A DNA stretch of 64,000 bases from Ruania suaedae (GTDB taxonomy: Bacteria; Actinomycetota; Actinomycetes; Actinomycetales; Beutenbergiaceae), in NCBI RefSeq assembly GCF_021049265.1, contig NZ_CP088018.1:186001-250000 (forward strand), read 5' to 3'. Each line of letters opens with the position of its first letter. The first letter of the stretch is position 1. The position numbers and the translations under genes are program-made. The notes below the pieces were generated by a model. The model was not told the origin of the DNA. It saw nothing but the letters and a program-made list of their open reading frames with translations, and ran no database searches. This document shows positions 16,601-26,349 of the stretch, piece by piece.

Positions 16601-17025
16601 CGCCGCTCTTCCTGGACCCGGCGATCCTGTTGCTCGCCATCGGTGGCGAGCACCCGGACCGAGACCCCTGCCGAAGGATCGTCGAGAGTGCTGCGGCCGG
16701 CAGGCTGCGGCTGCACATGAGCGTCGAAGGCGGGCAGGAGTTCCTCTTCCACCGGATGAGGCGTGGTGATCGTGGCCAGGCGCTTGCCGCCTTTGATACC
16801 ATCCGGTCGATGGTGATCTGGCACGACTTCACCTCGGAGGTCCTGCTGGCTGCCCGGGACCTGGTCGCCGCCTCGCCGATACGGGGGCGTGACGCGGTCC
16901 ACGCCGCCACCGCTGCGAACGCCGGCTTCACCCGCATCGTCTCGACCGATGCGGACTTCGACGCCCTGCCGGCACTGGTGCGGGTCCACCCCGCGGACCT
17001 CGAGTCTCCAGCAGCCGGTATGTGA
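16597..17025 (+). CDS. PIN-domain ribonuclease toxin (VapC-like)
   Basis: A 142-residue PIN-domain protein, by family a metal-dependent endoribonuclease acting on tRNA or rRNA. The acidic active-site residues are visible: D7 (TPLFLDPAI), E44 or E48 (SVEGGQEF), D99 (GRDAVHAATA) and D118/D120 (STDADFD). It begins with GTG that shares four bases (GTGA) with the antitoxin stop, giving coupled synthesis. The catalytic set looks intact, so the toxin is probably active when the antitoxin is lost. The neighbouring genes are unrelated, so the module may have arrived by transfer, but base composition is not obviously different. Confidence 0.88.
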   Translation: MTPLFLDPAILLLAIGGEHPDRDPCRRIVESAAAGRLRLHMSVEGGQEFLFHRMRRGDRGQALAAFDTIRSMVIWHDFTSEVLLAARDLVAASPIRGRDAVHAATAANAGFTRIVSTDADFDALPALVRVHPADLESPAAGM

Positions 17026-17223
17026 CTTACGTGCGGCAGTCCGAACCATCGCGAGGTGGGTCAGGCTGCCGGAGGTGGGTCGGGCGGGTGATCAGTCCGG
17101 GTGGGTCCGGTCCGTGAGGGAGGAGACCCGACGCCGCACCCCGCTCGACCCACCGTCCAGGCGTGGACCTGGCTTGCACCTGATGTCGATGCCGGGAAAG
17201 TAGGTCCGCGGGCGGGGAGAGCC

Positions 17224-18498
17224 CTATTCCGGCTCGTCGGTCGGCGCCAGGTACTCGATCTGCGGCACCCCGTGCGTGCCGGCGTGGTGCACCGACACCC
17301 CCGCCAACGCCGACCCCTCGCCCACGCAGGTCACGCGCAGCCGCTGCGCCGTCACAGGCGGATGGGCGTGCAGCCGGCGATGCCCGACCGTGCCGGCCTC
17401 GGCCAGCAGCACGTCGCCGTCGAGGTCGGCGCCCTCCACGCTCACGCGATGCGCCGTGACGCGCTGGCCCGCGCTCAGCTCCTCCGCGAGATCCAGGTGA
17501 TCGAAGGTCACGGGAGCCTGGAAGTCGACCTGCCAGACGCCGTCGGCCATCTGCGTCAGCACCCCGGCCACGGGCGAGCCGAAGCGGGAGTCCAGCGCGG
17601 CGCGCAACTCCCGCAGCCGCTCGACATCGGCGTCGTCGAGCAACCCGCGCGTATCCGGCGGCACGTTCAGCAGCAGGTTCGCTCCCAGCCCGACCGACCG
17701 GTAGTAGACCGCGAGCAGGTGCTCCACGCTCTTCGGGCCATCATCGGCCGCCCAGAACCAGCCGCGCCGGATGGAGACGTCCGCTTCCGGTGGCACATAG
17801 CGCGCCTCGCCCAGCCGGATGACGGTCTCGGTGTAGTTGTCCAGGCTGGCGGTGTCGACGGCGTAGCGCACCGGATCGGCGGCCAGTCCGTCCTCGTTCC
17901 CGATCCACCGGATTGTCGGCGTGCCCATGTTGAACACCATCGCGTCCGGCTGCAGCTCGGCCACCAGCGCCATGATCGCGTCCCAGTCATAGCTGCGACC
18001 CGCCGAGCCGGCGCCGTCGAACCACAGTTCCACCAGATCGCCGTAGCCCGTGCACAGCTCGCGCAGCTGGGCGAGGTAGAGCGCGTCGTAGGCCTGCGGG
18101 TCCGGGTACTCCGGGGCGTGCCGGTCCCACGGGGACAGGTACAGCCCGAGCCCGACGCCCTCGGCCCGGCAGGCCTCGGCCACCTCGGCCACCAGGTCGC
18201 CCTGCCCGCCCCGCCAGGGAGAGGACGCCACCGAGTAGTCGGTGGTGGCGGTGGGCCAGAGGCAGAACCCGTCGTGGTGCTTGGCGGTGAGCACCACGTA
18301 CCGGGCCCCGGCTTCCTTGGCGGTGCGCACCCACTGGCCGGCGTCGAGGTCGGTGGGGTCGAAGGAGGAGGCGGGCAGGGTGCCGTCGCTCCATTCCTTG
18401 CCCGCGAAGGTGTTGACCCCCACGTGGAAGAAGAGGCCGAGCTCGAGGCGCTGCCAGGCGAGCTGGGCGAGCGAGGGGGAGGGGTGGTGGACTGTCAC
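17224..18498 (-). CDS. GH29 alpha-L-fucosidase
   Basis: A 424-residue intracellular glycoside hydrolase family 29 enzyme that removes alpha-linked L-fucose by a retaining mechanism. The (beta/alpha)8 catalytic domain shows FFHVGVNTFAGKEWSDG, the characteristic YVVLTAKHHDGFCLWPT, and YGDLVELWFDGAG with the expected nucleophile D161. A C-terminal beta-sandwich (about residues 320-424) follows. No signal peptide is present. The open frame can be extended to 18534, but this would overlap the divergent serine hydrolase gene, so GTG at 18498 was selected. The fucosidase stands alone rather than in a transport operon, although sugar permeases occur a few kilobases away. Confidence 0.9.
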   Translation of the reverse strand: MTVHHPSPSLAQLAWQRLELGLFFHVGVNTFAGKEWSDGTLPASSFDPTDLDAGQWVRTAKEAGARYVVLTAKHHDGFCLWPTATTDYSVASSPWRGGQGDLVAEVAEACRAEGVGLGLYLSPWDRHAPEYPDPQAYDALYLAQLRELCTGYGDLVELWFDGAGSAGRSYDWDAIMALVAELQPDAMVFNMGTPTIRWIGNEDGLAADPVRYAVDTASLDNYTETVIRLGEARYVPPEADVSIRRGWFWAADDGPKSVEHLLAVYYRSVGLGANLLLNVPPDTRGLLDDADVERLRELRAALDSRFGSPVAGVLTQMADGVWQVDFQAPVTFDHLDLAEELSAGQRVTAHRVSVEGADLDGDVLLAEAGTVGHRRLHAHPPVTAQRLRVTCVGEGSALAGVSVHHAGTHGVPQIEYLAPTDEPE

Positions 18499-18512
18499 CG
18501 GTCCAGTCCAGC

Positions 18513-19676
18513 ATGGGCGGTATGGATCGCGCACTTCTGGAGCACCGGCTCGCCGCCCACATCGGCCCCGGCGCCATCCCCGGCCTGACCTGGTACGTCC
18601 GCGACGGTGACCAGGTGCTCACCGGCGCGCTCGGTCACCGCGACCTCGACGCCGCCGCACCGATCGGCACCGACGAGGCGTTCCGTATCGCCTCGATGAC
18701 CAAACCGGTGACGGCGGCCCTCGCCCTGGTGCTGGTGGGCGACGGTGCCGTAGGGCTCGCCGAGCCCGTCGACGCCCATCTGCCCGAGCTCGCCGACCGG
18801 CGGGTGCTGCGCCATCCGCACGCGCAGATCGAGGACACGGTGCCGGCCGCTCGTCCCATCACCCTCGCCGACCTGCTGACCGGCACCAGCGGTTGGGGGA
18901 TGGACTTCACCGACTTCAGCCCCACCCCGCTCGACGCCGCCTGGGCCGAGCGCGGCATCGTCCCTGGTCCGCCCGCGCCGGCCGGTGACCTCAGCATCGA
19001 CGCCTGGCTCACCGCCGCCGCCGATCTCCCGCTGCGGCATCAGCCGGGCGAACGCTGGCTCTACAACACGCCCTCGCTCCTCACCGGCCTGCTGATCGAG
19101 CGGGTCACCGGCGCCCGGCTCGGGGAGGTGATGGTCGAGCGCCTCCTCGAGCCCCTCGGCATGACCGACACCGGCTTCTGGGTGCCGCCCGCGCGCCGGG
19201 ACAGGTTCGGCGCCTGCTTCGGCGCCGGCACCGACGTCTACGACCCCGCCGACGGTCAGTGGGCTGCGATCCCACCCCGCGACGGCGGTGACGCCGGCCT
19301 GGTCTCCACGGTCAGCGACTACGGACGCTTCGCCGATCTGATCCGGGCCGGGGGCGCCGTCGGGAAGCGCCGGCTGATCCCGGAGGAGCTCGTGCGGGCG
19401 ATGATCACGAACCAGCTCCCTGCCCACGTGCTCGCGCGCGGCGGCCCATCCCCCGAGCCGGGCGCGGGCTGGGGCTACGGCTGTGAGGTGCGCACCACCC
19501 GGGCAGCCAGCGGCCTGGCGGCCGGCAGCTACGGCTGGAACGGCGGCCTCGGCTCGCGCTGGTTCACCGACCCCTCCCGCGGCCGCACCGGCATCCTGCT
19601 GACCAACCGGATGTGGACCTCGCCCGAGCTGCCGCCGGTGTTCGAGGAGTTCGAGGCGATGGTGGCCGCGGCGTGA
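18513..19676 (+). CDS. Serine hydrolase of the beta-lactamase class C / esterase family
   Basis: A 387-residue hydrolase of the penicillin-binding-protein-like family (Beta-lactamase domain). The nucleophile motif SMTK is at residues 61-64 and a YNT motif at about residue 187 supplies the catalytic tyrosine; the third motif is less clear, near NGGLGSRW. Members include esterases, D-aminopeptidases and beta-lactamase-like proteins; no signal peptide is visible, so a cytoplasmic esterase-type role is more likely than cell-wall work. Two starts, 18513 and 18522, are possible and neither has a good ribosome binding site. The gene is divergent from the fucosidase with about 14 bases between starts, so the two may share control. 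Confidence 0.85.
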   Translation: MGGMDRALLEHRLAAHIGPGAIPGLTWYVRDGDQVLTGALGHRDLDAAAPIGTDEAFRIASMTKPVTAALALVLVGDGAVGLAEPVDAHLPELADRRVLRHPHAQIEDTVPAARPITLADLLTGTSGWGMDFTDFSPTPLDAAWAERGIVPGPPAPAGDLSIDAWLTAAADLPLRHQPGERWLYNTPSLLTGLLIERVTGARLGEVMVERLLEPLGMTDTGFWVPPARRDRFGACFGAGTDVYDPADGQWAAIPPRDGGDAGLVSTVSDYGRFADLIRAGGAVGKRRLIPEELVRAMITNQLPAHVLARGGPSPEPGAGWGYGCEVRTTRAASGLAAGSYGWNGGLGSRWFTDPSRGRTGILLTNRMWTSPELPPVFEEFEAMVAAA

Positions 19677-19683
19677 GCCCACC

Positions 19684-20649
19684 TCACGACGGCGGCCCTA
19701 CGGCCTGGGTGAACCGGCCCGCCCAGGTGCGCATCACCTCGCGCACCTCGGCCGGCTCCACCGAGAGGATCTCGCCGCCGGTGTGAGCCAGGGCGAAGGC
19801 CATCCACTCCGGGTCCACCCCGTCGGCATGCACCCGGCACCGGCCCGGGCCGGATGCGGTGACCTCGAACCAGCGCCCGATCTGCTCGCGTACGCGATCA
19901 GCGTCGGCGACGAGCTCGGCGCTCGCCTGCGGGCCCGGGCTCCCGCGGCGCAGGCCGTCGCGCACATACGCGGCGGCGTCCCCACCGGGGACCTCGCGCG
20001 GTCGGAACCAGGACCCGGTGGGTAAGGGTTCGCGCACCCGGTCCAGCCGGAAGCTGCGCCAGTCGGCGCGGTCGAGGTCGTAACCCAGGAGGTAGTAGCG
20101 CCGCCCCACCGTGACCAGGCGCACGGGCTCTACGTGCCGGTGGGTGGCCTCGCCGGAGGCGCTGGAGTAGCCGAAACGTACCCGCTCGGCATCCCGGCAC
20201 GCCTGCGCGAGCACCACGAGCGTGGCGGGGTCGGTCGCCTCGCCCGCGGGGGCGTCCGGGCGGAGGGAGTCCGTGGTGGCCCCGATCGCCTCCACCTGCC
20301 GCCGGAGCCGGGTGGGCAGCACCGGGACGACGGTGGCCAGTGCGCGCACCGAGGCCTCCGCCACGTTCGCCAGCCCGGAGTGGGCAGCGGACTGCAGGCC
20401 CACCACGAGAGCGACCGCTTCGTCGTCGTCGAGCACCAGCGGCGGCAGCGCCGCCCCGGGCGCCAGTTGATAGCCGCCACCCACGCCGCGGCCGGACTGC
20501 ACCGGGTAGCCGAGATCGCGCAGCCGGTCGACGTCCCGTCGCAGGGTGCGGAGGGAGACACCCAATCGTTCGGCCAGTTCGTCCCCGGCCCAGTAGCGGT
20601 GGGCCTGCAGCAGGGACAGCAGGCGGAGGGTCCGCGAGCTGGTGGTCAT
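19684..20649 (-). CDS. WYL-domain transcriptional regulator (YafY family)
   Basis: A 321-residue regulator with an N-terminal winged helix (residues about 1-60, LLQAHRYWAGDELAERLGVSLRTLRRDVDRLRDLGYPVQSGRGVGGGYQL) and a WYL ligand-sensing domain (about 135-220, RVRFGYSSASGEATHRHVEPVRLVTVGRRYYLLGYDLDRADWRSFRLDRVREP) plus a C-terminal WCX-like extension. The ATG at 20649 is preferred over GTG at 20658 because GGAGGG lies at the right distance for the former and overlaps the latter. It is divergent from the DinB-family gene with a 110-base gap, a pairing common in actinobacteria, and most likely controls it. Confidence 0.88.
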   Translation of the reverse strand: MTTSSRTLRLLSLLQAHRYWAGDELAERLGVSLRTLRRDVDRLRDLGYPVQSGRGVGGGYQLAPGAALPPLVLDDDEAVALVVGLQSAAHSGLANVAEASVRALATVVPVLPTRLRRQVEAIGATTDSLRPDAPAGEATDPATLVVLAQACRDAERVRFGYSSASGEATHRHVEPVRLVTVGRRYYLLGYDLDRADWRSFRLDRVREPLPTGSWFRPREVPGGDAAAYVRDGLRRGSPGPQASAELVADADRVREQIGRWFEVTASGPGRCRVHADGVDPEWMAFALAHTGGEILSVEPAEVREVMRTWAGRFTQAVGPPS

Positions 20650-20759
20650 GGATGTCACCCTCCCTGCGATAGCGGCCAGAATCTGACACTAATGCCTTCT
20701 AGCGTGGAGATACCAACCACGAGCGGCGGCCGCGAGCCGCCGGAGGAAGGACGACGATC

Positions 20760-21311
20760 ATGACCGAGTCCACGATGGCCACCGTCACCACCGCACTGAC
20801 CGGCGAGCGCGGTGATCTGCTGCATGCCCTGACCAACGCCCGGCACTTCCTGCGCTTCACCGCCCGCGAGCTCACCGACGAGCAGGCCCGCACGCGGACC
20901 ACGGCGAGTGAGCTGACGATCGGTGGACTGATCAAGCACGTCAGCGCTGCGGAGCTGAACTGGCGCGAGTTCGTGCGGCGCGGCCGGTCGGCGCTGCCGT
21001 GGGACGGAATCGACTTCGCCGACCCCGCACCGGGGCTGTACGAGGACTGGGCCGGCGAGTTCCGGCTGTTGCCGGGGGAGAGGCTCGCGGAGGTGCTGGA
21101 CCGCTACGCCGAGATCGCTGCCGCTACCGACCAGGCGCTCGCCGAGGCAGACCTCGATCTCATCCAGGACCTCCCGCAGGCGCCCTGGTTCAACGACACG
21201 GCATGGTCGAACCGGCGAGCGTTCCTGCACATCATCGCCGAGACGGCCCAGCACGCCGGGCACGCCGACATCATCCGCGAGTCCCTGGACGGGGCGAAGA
21301 GCATGGGGTGA
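20760..21311 (+). CDS. DinB/DUF664 family metal-binding protein
   Basis: A 183-residue four-helix-bundle protein of the DinB-like (DUF664) superfamily, which contains mycothiol- and bacillithiol-dependent transferases. The three metal-binding histidines expected for the family are placed at H61 (GGLIKHVSAAELNW) and in the C-terminal HIIAETAQHAGHAD segment. In mycothiol-producing actinobacteria such proteins usually act in detoxification or maleylpyruvate-type isomerisation. A strong ribosome binding site, GGAGGAAGG, precedes the ATG. The divergent WYL regulator is probably its controller, and the signal is unknown. Confidence 0.88.
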   Translation: MTESTMATVTTALTGERGDLLHALTNARHFLRFTARELTDEQARTRTTASELTIGGLIKHVSAAELNWREFVRRGRSALPWDGIDFADPAPGLYEDWAGEFRLLPGERLAEVLDRYAEIAAATDQALAEADLDLIQDLPQAPWFNDTAWSNRRAFLHIIAETAQHAGHADIIRESLDGAKSMG

Positions 21312-21323
21312 CCAGCCGGCGCG

Positions 21324-22214
21324 TCAGCGCACCCCCGTCACCCCGAGGGAGGACGTGATCTGCTTCTGGAAGATCACGAACAGCGTCACCAGTGGCGCGA
21401 TCGCGATCGTGGTGGCGGCCATCACCAGTGTCCAGTTGCCGGCGTACTGGGTCTGCAGCGCCGCCGTCGCCACGGTGATCACGTTCCATTCCTCGGCCGG
21501 GGCGATGATCAGCGGCCACATGAAGTTGTTCCACTGCGTCACCACCGTGATCAGCAGCAACGTGGCCAGGATCGGCGTGTTCATCGGCACCATGATCTGC
21601 CACAGCCGCCGCCACACGCCGGCGCCGTCGATGATGGCGGCGTCGAGCACGTCGGCCGGGGTGGACCGGAAGTTCTCCCGCAGCAGGAAGATCGCGTACG
21701 GGGAGCCGAACATGAAGGGCAGGACGAGCCCGGCGAAGGTGTTCTTCAGGTCCAGCGAGGTCATCATCGAGTACAGCGGGATGATGGTCACCACCGCCGG
21801 GATCATCAACGTGGCCACGTAGACCCAGAACAGCGTGTCCCGGCCGGGGAAGCGCAACTGCGCGAAGGCGTAGGCCGCCAGCACCGAGCACAGCATCTGC
21901 CCGGCCACCAGCACCAGCACCACCTGCGCCGTCACCGCGATCGGGACGACGAAGTTGTACTGCTCGGAGAACAGCGACGTGAAGTTCTGTGCGGTCACCG
22001 GGTCCGGCAGGCTGACCGGCCAGCTGGTGTTGAACTGCTGCGGCGTCTTCAGGGACGTGATCAGCGAGAACAGGAACGGCCCCAGCATCAGGGCCGCTCC
22101 GGCGATCAGGAACGCGTAGGTGAGCGTGTTCGCGAGCAGGCGGGAGGCCCGGGCCGACGGCGTCCGGCGGGCTCGGGCGGGGGAGGTGACAGTGGCCACG
22201 GGCTGCTCCGTCAT
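21324..22214 (-). CDS. Carbohydrate ABC transporter permease (CUT1, MalG-like)
   Basis: A 296-residue CUT1 permease with six transmembrane helices starting at about residue 28 (ANTLTYAFLIAGAALMLGPFLFSLI) and the EAA loop PADVLDAAIIDGAGVWRRLWQIMVPMNTPIL. The ATG at 22214 overlaps the stop of the upstream permease gene (ATGA), so the pair is coupled; the longer frame upstream is a shadow of that permease. Together the two genes form a complete channel, but no binding-protein or hydrolase gene belongs to this unit, which is unusual. It ends 12 bases after the DinB-family stop on the other strand. Confidence 0.92.
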   Translation of the reverse strand: MTEQPVATVTSPARARRTPSARASRLLANTLTYAFLIAGAALMLGPFLFSLITSLKTPQQFNTSWPVSLPDPVTAQNFTSLFSEQYNFVVPIAVTAQVVLVLVAGQMLCSVLAAYAFAQLRFPGRDTLFWVYVATLMIPAVVTIIPLYSMMTSLDLKNTFAGLVLPFMFGSPYAIFLLRENFRSTPADVLDAAIIDGAGVWRRLWQIMVPMNTPILATLLLITVVTQWNNFMWPLIIAPAEEWNVITVATAALQTQYAGNWTLVMAATTIAIAPLVTLFVIFQKQITSSLGVTGVR

Positions 22215-23083
22215 GACATGTCGTAGGTGATCCGGCGCCGGAAGTAGCGCTGCTGGATGAGGGTGATCGCCACGAGCACCAGGAAGAGCACCACCGCCAT
22301 CGCCGCGGCCCGGCCCAGGCGCAGGTTCACGAAGGCCTCGTCGTAGATGCGCGAGGCGATCACGTCGGTGCGGAAGGCCGGGCCGCCGCGGGTCATCGCG
22401 TACACGGTGTCGAACACCTGGAACGAGGCGATCACCGAGGTGACGGTGACGAAGAACATCGTCGGTCGCAACAACGGCAGCGTGATGGCGACCAGCGTGC
22501 GCACGGCCGCGGCGCCGTCGAGCTTGGCGGCCTCGTAGACCGCCACCGGGATCTGCTGCAGGCCGGCCAGGAAGAACAGCGAGATGTAGCCCACTGTCGA
22601 CCAGATCTGCACGAAGACCACGGCGGGCAGTGCGAGCTGAGGATCGGTCAGCCACTCCACCCGCTCACCGATCAGCGCGTTCAGCACGCCGTAGGAGGGG
22701 TCGAGTATCCACTTCCACACCACGCCCAGGGCCAGCGGGGCACTGACCCACGGCAGCACGTAGAGCACCCGCAGCCAGCTGGTGCCGGGCAGGCCGCGAT
22801 TGATCGCGATCGCCAGCAGCAGGCCGAGGGCGATCGAGGTCGGGATGGCGAGCAGGGTGAAGACGGCGGTGACCCACAGCGAGTTCGCGAACCGTTCCGA
22901 GCTGAGCAGGTAGGCGTAGTTCTCCAGCCCCACCCATTCCGGGGCGGAGATCAGGTCCCACCGCATGAAGGACAGCGCCAGCACCACGATCACCGGCAGG
23001 AGGAGGAATCCGCCCACGCCCACGAAGCTGGGCAGCAGCAACGCATAGGCGGCTCTGGCCTCGTGCCGCTCCCGTGCCTTCAT
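22211..23083 (-). CDS. Sugar ABC transporter permease (CUT1, MalF-like)
   Basis: A 290-residue permease, the partner of the gene at 21324. Six helices begin with YALLLPSFVGVGGFLLLPVIVVLALSFM, and the EAA loop reads PVAVYEAAKLDGAAAVRTLVAITLPLLRPTMFFV. GGAGGAGGCG is placed directly before the ATG at 23083. This is the first gene of the transcript: nothing in the 323 bases upstream encodes a binding protein. It either works with a binding protein elsewhere or is the remnant of a larger operon. The substrate is not recognisable. Confidence 0.92.
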   Translation of the reverse strand: MKARERHEARAAYALLLPSFVGVGGFLLLPVIVVLALSFMRWDLISAPEWVGLENYAYLLSSERFANSLWVTAVFTLLAIPTSIALGLLLAIAINRGLPGTSWLRVLYVLPWVSAPLALGVVWKWILDPSYGVLNALIGERVEWLTDPQLALPAVVFVQIWSTVGYISLFFLAGLQQIPVAVYEAAKLDGAAAVRTLVAITLPLLRPTMFFVTVTSVIASFQVFDTVYAMTRGGPAFRTDVIASRIYDEAFVNLRLGRAAAMAVVLFLVLVAITLIQQRYFRRRITYDMS

Positions 23084-23342
23084 CCGCGCCTCCTCCCGGT
23101 GCCCTGCGGGTGACCTTAGTCCCGCCTGGCCGTCGGCGCGGGCAGCGGCGGCGAGCGTGCCGCGTCCTGGACGGGAGCCGCGGCGTCGTGTCTAATCGTC
23201 ATCGGGCCGCACCGGACGCGTCGCTGGCATCCGCTGGACGTCGCGGCCGGCCCACGGGGGCTCGAGGAGGGGTTCGCTCGATCGTCTGCGTGCCTCACAG
23301 GCTGACGGCTGCTGCACCTGCCCCTAGTAGCGGTCGTCACAC
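23084..23342. other. Gene-free stretch upstream of orphan permease pair
   Basis: About 260 bases with no supported gene on either strand, between the permease promoter side and the gcvP terminator. It should contain the promoter for the permeases. I see no tRNA, no conserved RNA fold and no remnant of a solute-binding protein reading frame. Confidence 0.5.
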
Positions 23343-23387
23343 GATCCGGCCCCGGACCAGCTCCCCTGCTTGGTCCGGGGCCGGATC
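23343..23387 (-). terminator. Strong hairpin terminator after gcvP
   Basis: Two perfectly complementary 17-base arms (23343-23359 and 23371-23387) flank an 11-base loop, 19 bases beyond the gcvP stop. GC-rich and without a T-run, as usual for actinobacterial terminators. It would end the sdaA-gcvTHP transcript. Confidence 0.75.
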
Positions 23388-23406
23388 TCTGCCGGCTCAG
23401 TGGGGC

Positions 23407-26349
23407 TCAGGAGCTGAATGCCTCGATCGGCGGGCACGAGCACATGAGGTTGCGGTCCCCGTGCGCCTGGTCGATGCGGCGCACCGGCGGCCAGTACTTG
23501 GCCGTGCTACCGGCGGGGAACACGGCCACCTCGCGGGAGTAGGGGTGGGCCCATTCGGTGGCGATCGAGGCCGCCGTGTGCGGGGCGTTGACGAGCGGGT
23601 TGTCCTGCGCCGGCCACACCCCGGCGGCCACCCGGTCGGCCTCGGCCTTGATCGAGGCCATGGCGGCCACGAACCGGTCGAGCTCGGCCAGGTCCTCGGA
23701 CTCGGTCGGCTCCACCATCAGCGTTCCCGCCACCGGGAAGCTCATCGTCGGCGCGTGGAAGCCGTAGTCGATGAGCCGCTTGGCCACGTCGTCCACCGTG
23801 ATCCCGGTGGCCTCCTTCAGCGGCCGCAGGTCCACGATGCACTCGTGCGCCACGCGCCCGTGCTCTCCGGTGTAGAGGATCGGGAAGTGCTCACCCAGCC
23901 TCGTGGCGAGGTAGTTGGCCGCCAGCACCGCGGCGTCGGTGGCCTCGGTCAGGCCTTCCAGGCCGAGCATCCGGATGTAGGCCCAGGAGATCGGCAGGAT
24001 CCCGGCCGATCCGTACGGCGCCGCTGCGATAGGACCAGCACCAGCACCAGCAGCAGCACTGCCCGATCCGGTCGTGGCCCGTGCCGGCCCCTGCGCGCGC
24101 TCGTGCGAGGGCAGGAAGGGTGCCAGGTGCGCCTTCGCGGCCACCGGCCCGACGCCGGGCCCGCCACCGCCGTGCGGGATCGCGAACGTCTTGTGCAGGT
24201 TCAGGTGCGAGACGTCCCCGCCGAGATCGCCGAAGCGGGCGTGCCCGAGGAGGGCGTTGAGATTGGCGCCGTCGATGTAGACCTGCCCGCCGGCCTCGTG
24301 CACCGCGGCGGTGATGTCGAGGACGTCGTGCTCGTACACCCCGTGGGTGGAGGGGTAGGTGATCATCAGGGCCGAGAGCGTCTCGCGGTGCTCGGCGATC
24401 CGGGCCCGCAGGTCACCCAGGTCCACATTGCCCCTCTCGTCGCACGCGACCACCACCACGCGCATCCCGGCCAGCACCGCGGAGGCGGCGTTCGTGCCGT
24501 GGGCCGAGCTCGGGATGAGGCACACGTCCCGGCCGAGGTCCCCGCGGGAGCGGTGGTAGCCGCGGATGGCGAGCAGCCCCGCCAGCTCGCCCTGCGAGCC
24601 GGCGTTGGGCTGCAGGGAGACGGCGTCGTAGCCGGTCAGGTCGGCCAGCCAGTGCTCCAGCTGCTCGATGAGCTCGAGGTAGCCGCCGACGTCGCCCGCC
24701 GGCGCGAACGGGTGGATCCGGGAGAACTCGGGCCAGCTGATCGCGGCCATCGCCGAGGCGGCGTTGAGCTTCATCGTGCACGAGCCGAGCGGGATCATGC
24801 CCCGGTCGAGCGCGTAGTCGGAATCGGCCAGGCGCTTGAGGTAGCGCATCATCGCGGTCTCGCTGTGGTGATCGGCGAAGACCGGGTGCTGCAGGTAGTC
24901 CACGTCCCGGCGCAGGCCGGCCGGCACCGGCGAGTCCTGCGTGCCGGCGGGCAGGTGCCCGACCGTGGCGAACGCGCGCTCGGTGGGCCCGCCGAAGGCC
25001 ACGGCCACCCGGTGCAGGTCGGTGTGCGTGGTGGCCTCGCCCACCGAGATCCCGACGGTGTCGCCGTCCACGAGCAACAGCTGCACGCCCAGGTCGTGCG
25101 CGGCGGCGACGATCTCGTCAGCCCGGCCCGGGACGCGTACGCGCAGGGTGTCGAAGAAGGCGCCCTCGAGCACCTGCCCGTCGCCGTCTGCCAGCGCCTC
25201 GACCAGCCACGAGCACAGCAGTGCCGTCTTGCCCAGCACGTCCTCACCGATGGCCCGCAGCCCTGCGGGGCCGTGGAAGACGGCGTACATCCCCGCCATG
25301 ACGGCGAGCAGCACCTGCGCGGTGCAGATGTTCGACGTCGCCTTCTCCCGGCGGATGTGCTGTTCGCGGGTCTGCAGGGCGAGCCGGTAGGCGAGGTGGC
25401 CGTCGGCGTCCTTGGACACTCCCACCAGGCGGCCGGGGAGCTGACGCTCCAGGCCCTGACGCACCACCATGTAGCCCGCGTGCGGCCCGCCGAAGCCGAG
25501 CGGGACGCCGAAGCGCTGCGTGGACCCGATCACCACGTCCGCGCCCATCTCACCGGGCGCGGTGAGCAGCGTCAGGGCGAGCGGGTCGGCAGCCACCACG
25601 GCCTGGCCGCCGGCGGCGTGCATGGCGTCGATGGCCCCGCGGGGGTCCCACACCCGGCCGGAGGCGCCCGGGTACTGGATCAGCCCGCCGAAAATCTGCG
25701 CGGGCAGCGACTCGCCGCCGGCCAGGTCCACGTCGACGAGCTCGATGCCGACCGCCTCGGCCCGGACCGCGAGCACAGCGCGGGTCTGCGGGAGCACATC
25801 GGCATCCACGACGAAGACCTCGCCGCTGCGCTTGACGGCGCGGCGCGCCAGCAGCATCGCCTCCACGGCCGCGGTCGCCTCGTCCAGCAGGGAGGCGTTC
25901 GCCGTCGGCAGGCCGGCCAGATCCGCCACCATCGTCTGGAAGTTCAGCAGTGCCTCGAGTCGGCCCTGGGAGATCTCCGGCTGATAGGGCGTGTAGGCGG
26001 TGTACCAGGAAGGGTTCTCCAGCACGTTGCGCCCGATGACCGAGGGCGTGAGCGTGTCGGAGTAGCCGAGGCCGATCATCGGGGTCAGCACGCGGTTGCG
26101 CGCGGCCAGGTCCCGCAGCTCGGCCAGCGTCTCGGCCTCGCTCGCCCCGGCGGTGGGCACGGTGGTCCCGCGGGTGCCGAGGTTGCGGATGGCCGGCGGC
26201 AGGGCGGAGTCCACGACGGCGTCCGCTGCGTCCGCGGTCTCGTCGCGGCCCTCAGCCAGGCCGAGGGCCGCGCCCATCGCGGCCTGGTCGGCCGCCGAGG
26301 TGCCGATGTGACGGGCGGCGTATCCGCCGTCCACGACGGAGTGGCTCAA
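23407..26349 (-). CDS. gcvP: Glycine dehydrogenase (decarboxylating), P protein
   Basis: A 980-residue PLP enzyme, the P protein of the glycine cleavage system, which decarboxylates glycine and transfers the aminomethyl group to the lipoyl arm of GcvH. The N-terminal part starts at [62 protein letters not shown] is canonical, and the PLP lysine is K720 in [17 protein letters not shown] Gly/Ala/Ser-rich stretch at about residues 748-775 replaces the usual loop before [14 protein letters not shown] and is about ten residues longer than in Escherichia coli. I placed the start at TTG 26349, which overlaps the gcvH stop as TTGA; GTG at 26334 is a possible alternative. It is the last gene of the glycine operon. 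Confidence 0.95.
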   Translation of the reverse strand: MSHSVVDGGYAARHIGTSAADQAAMGAALGLAEGRDETADAADAVVDSALPPAIRNLGTRGTTVPTAGASEAETLAELRDLAARNRVLTPMIGLGYSDTLTPSVIGRNVLENPSWYTAYTPYQPEISQGRLEALLNFQTMVADLAGLPTANASLLDEATAAVEAMLLARRAVKRSGEVFVVDADVLPQTRAVLAVRAEAVGIELVDVDLAGGESLPAQIFGGLIQYPGASGRVWDPRGAIDAMHAAGGQAVVAADPLALTLLTAPGEMGADVVIGSTQRFGVPLGFGGPHAGYMVVRQGLERQLPGRLVGVSKDADGHLAYRLALQTREQHIRREKATSNICTAQVLLAVMAGMYAVFHGPAGLRAIGEDVLGKTALLCSWLVEALADGDGQVLEGAFFDTLRVRVPGRADEIVAAAHDLGVQLLLVDGDTVGISVGEATTHTDLHRVAVAFGGPTERAFATVGHLPAGTQDSPVPAGLRRDVDYLQHPVFADHHSETAMMRYLKRLADSDYALDRGMIPLGSCTMKLNAASAMAAISWPEFSRIHPFAPAGDVGGYLELIEQLEHWLADLTGYDAVSLQPNAGSQGELAGLLAIRGYHRSRGDLGRDVCLIPSSAHGTNAASAVLAGMRVVVVACDERGNVDLGDLRARIAEHRETLSALMITYPSTHGVYEHDVLDITAAVHEAGGQVYIDGANLNALLGHARFGDLGGDVSHLNLHKTFAIPHGGGGPGVGPVAAKAHLAPFLPSHERAQGPARATTGSGSAAAGAGAGPIAAAPYGSAGILPISWAYIRMLGLEGLTEATDAAVLAANYLATRLGEHFPILYTGEHGRVAHECIVDLRPLKEATGITVDDVAKRLIDYGFHAPTMSFPVAGTLMVEPTESEDLAELDRFVAAMASIKAEADRVAAGVWPAQDNPLVNAPHTAASIATEWAHPYSREVAVFPAGSTAKYWPPVRRIDQAHGDRNLMCSCPPIEAFSS

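Noticed and set aside
24035-24059. Short CCAGCA/AGC repeat inside gcvP, possible phase-variable tract
   Set aside because: Repeat units are multiples of three, so changes would not shift the frame; it only encodes an Ala/Gly-rich loop.
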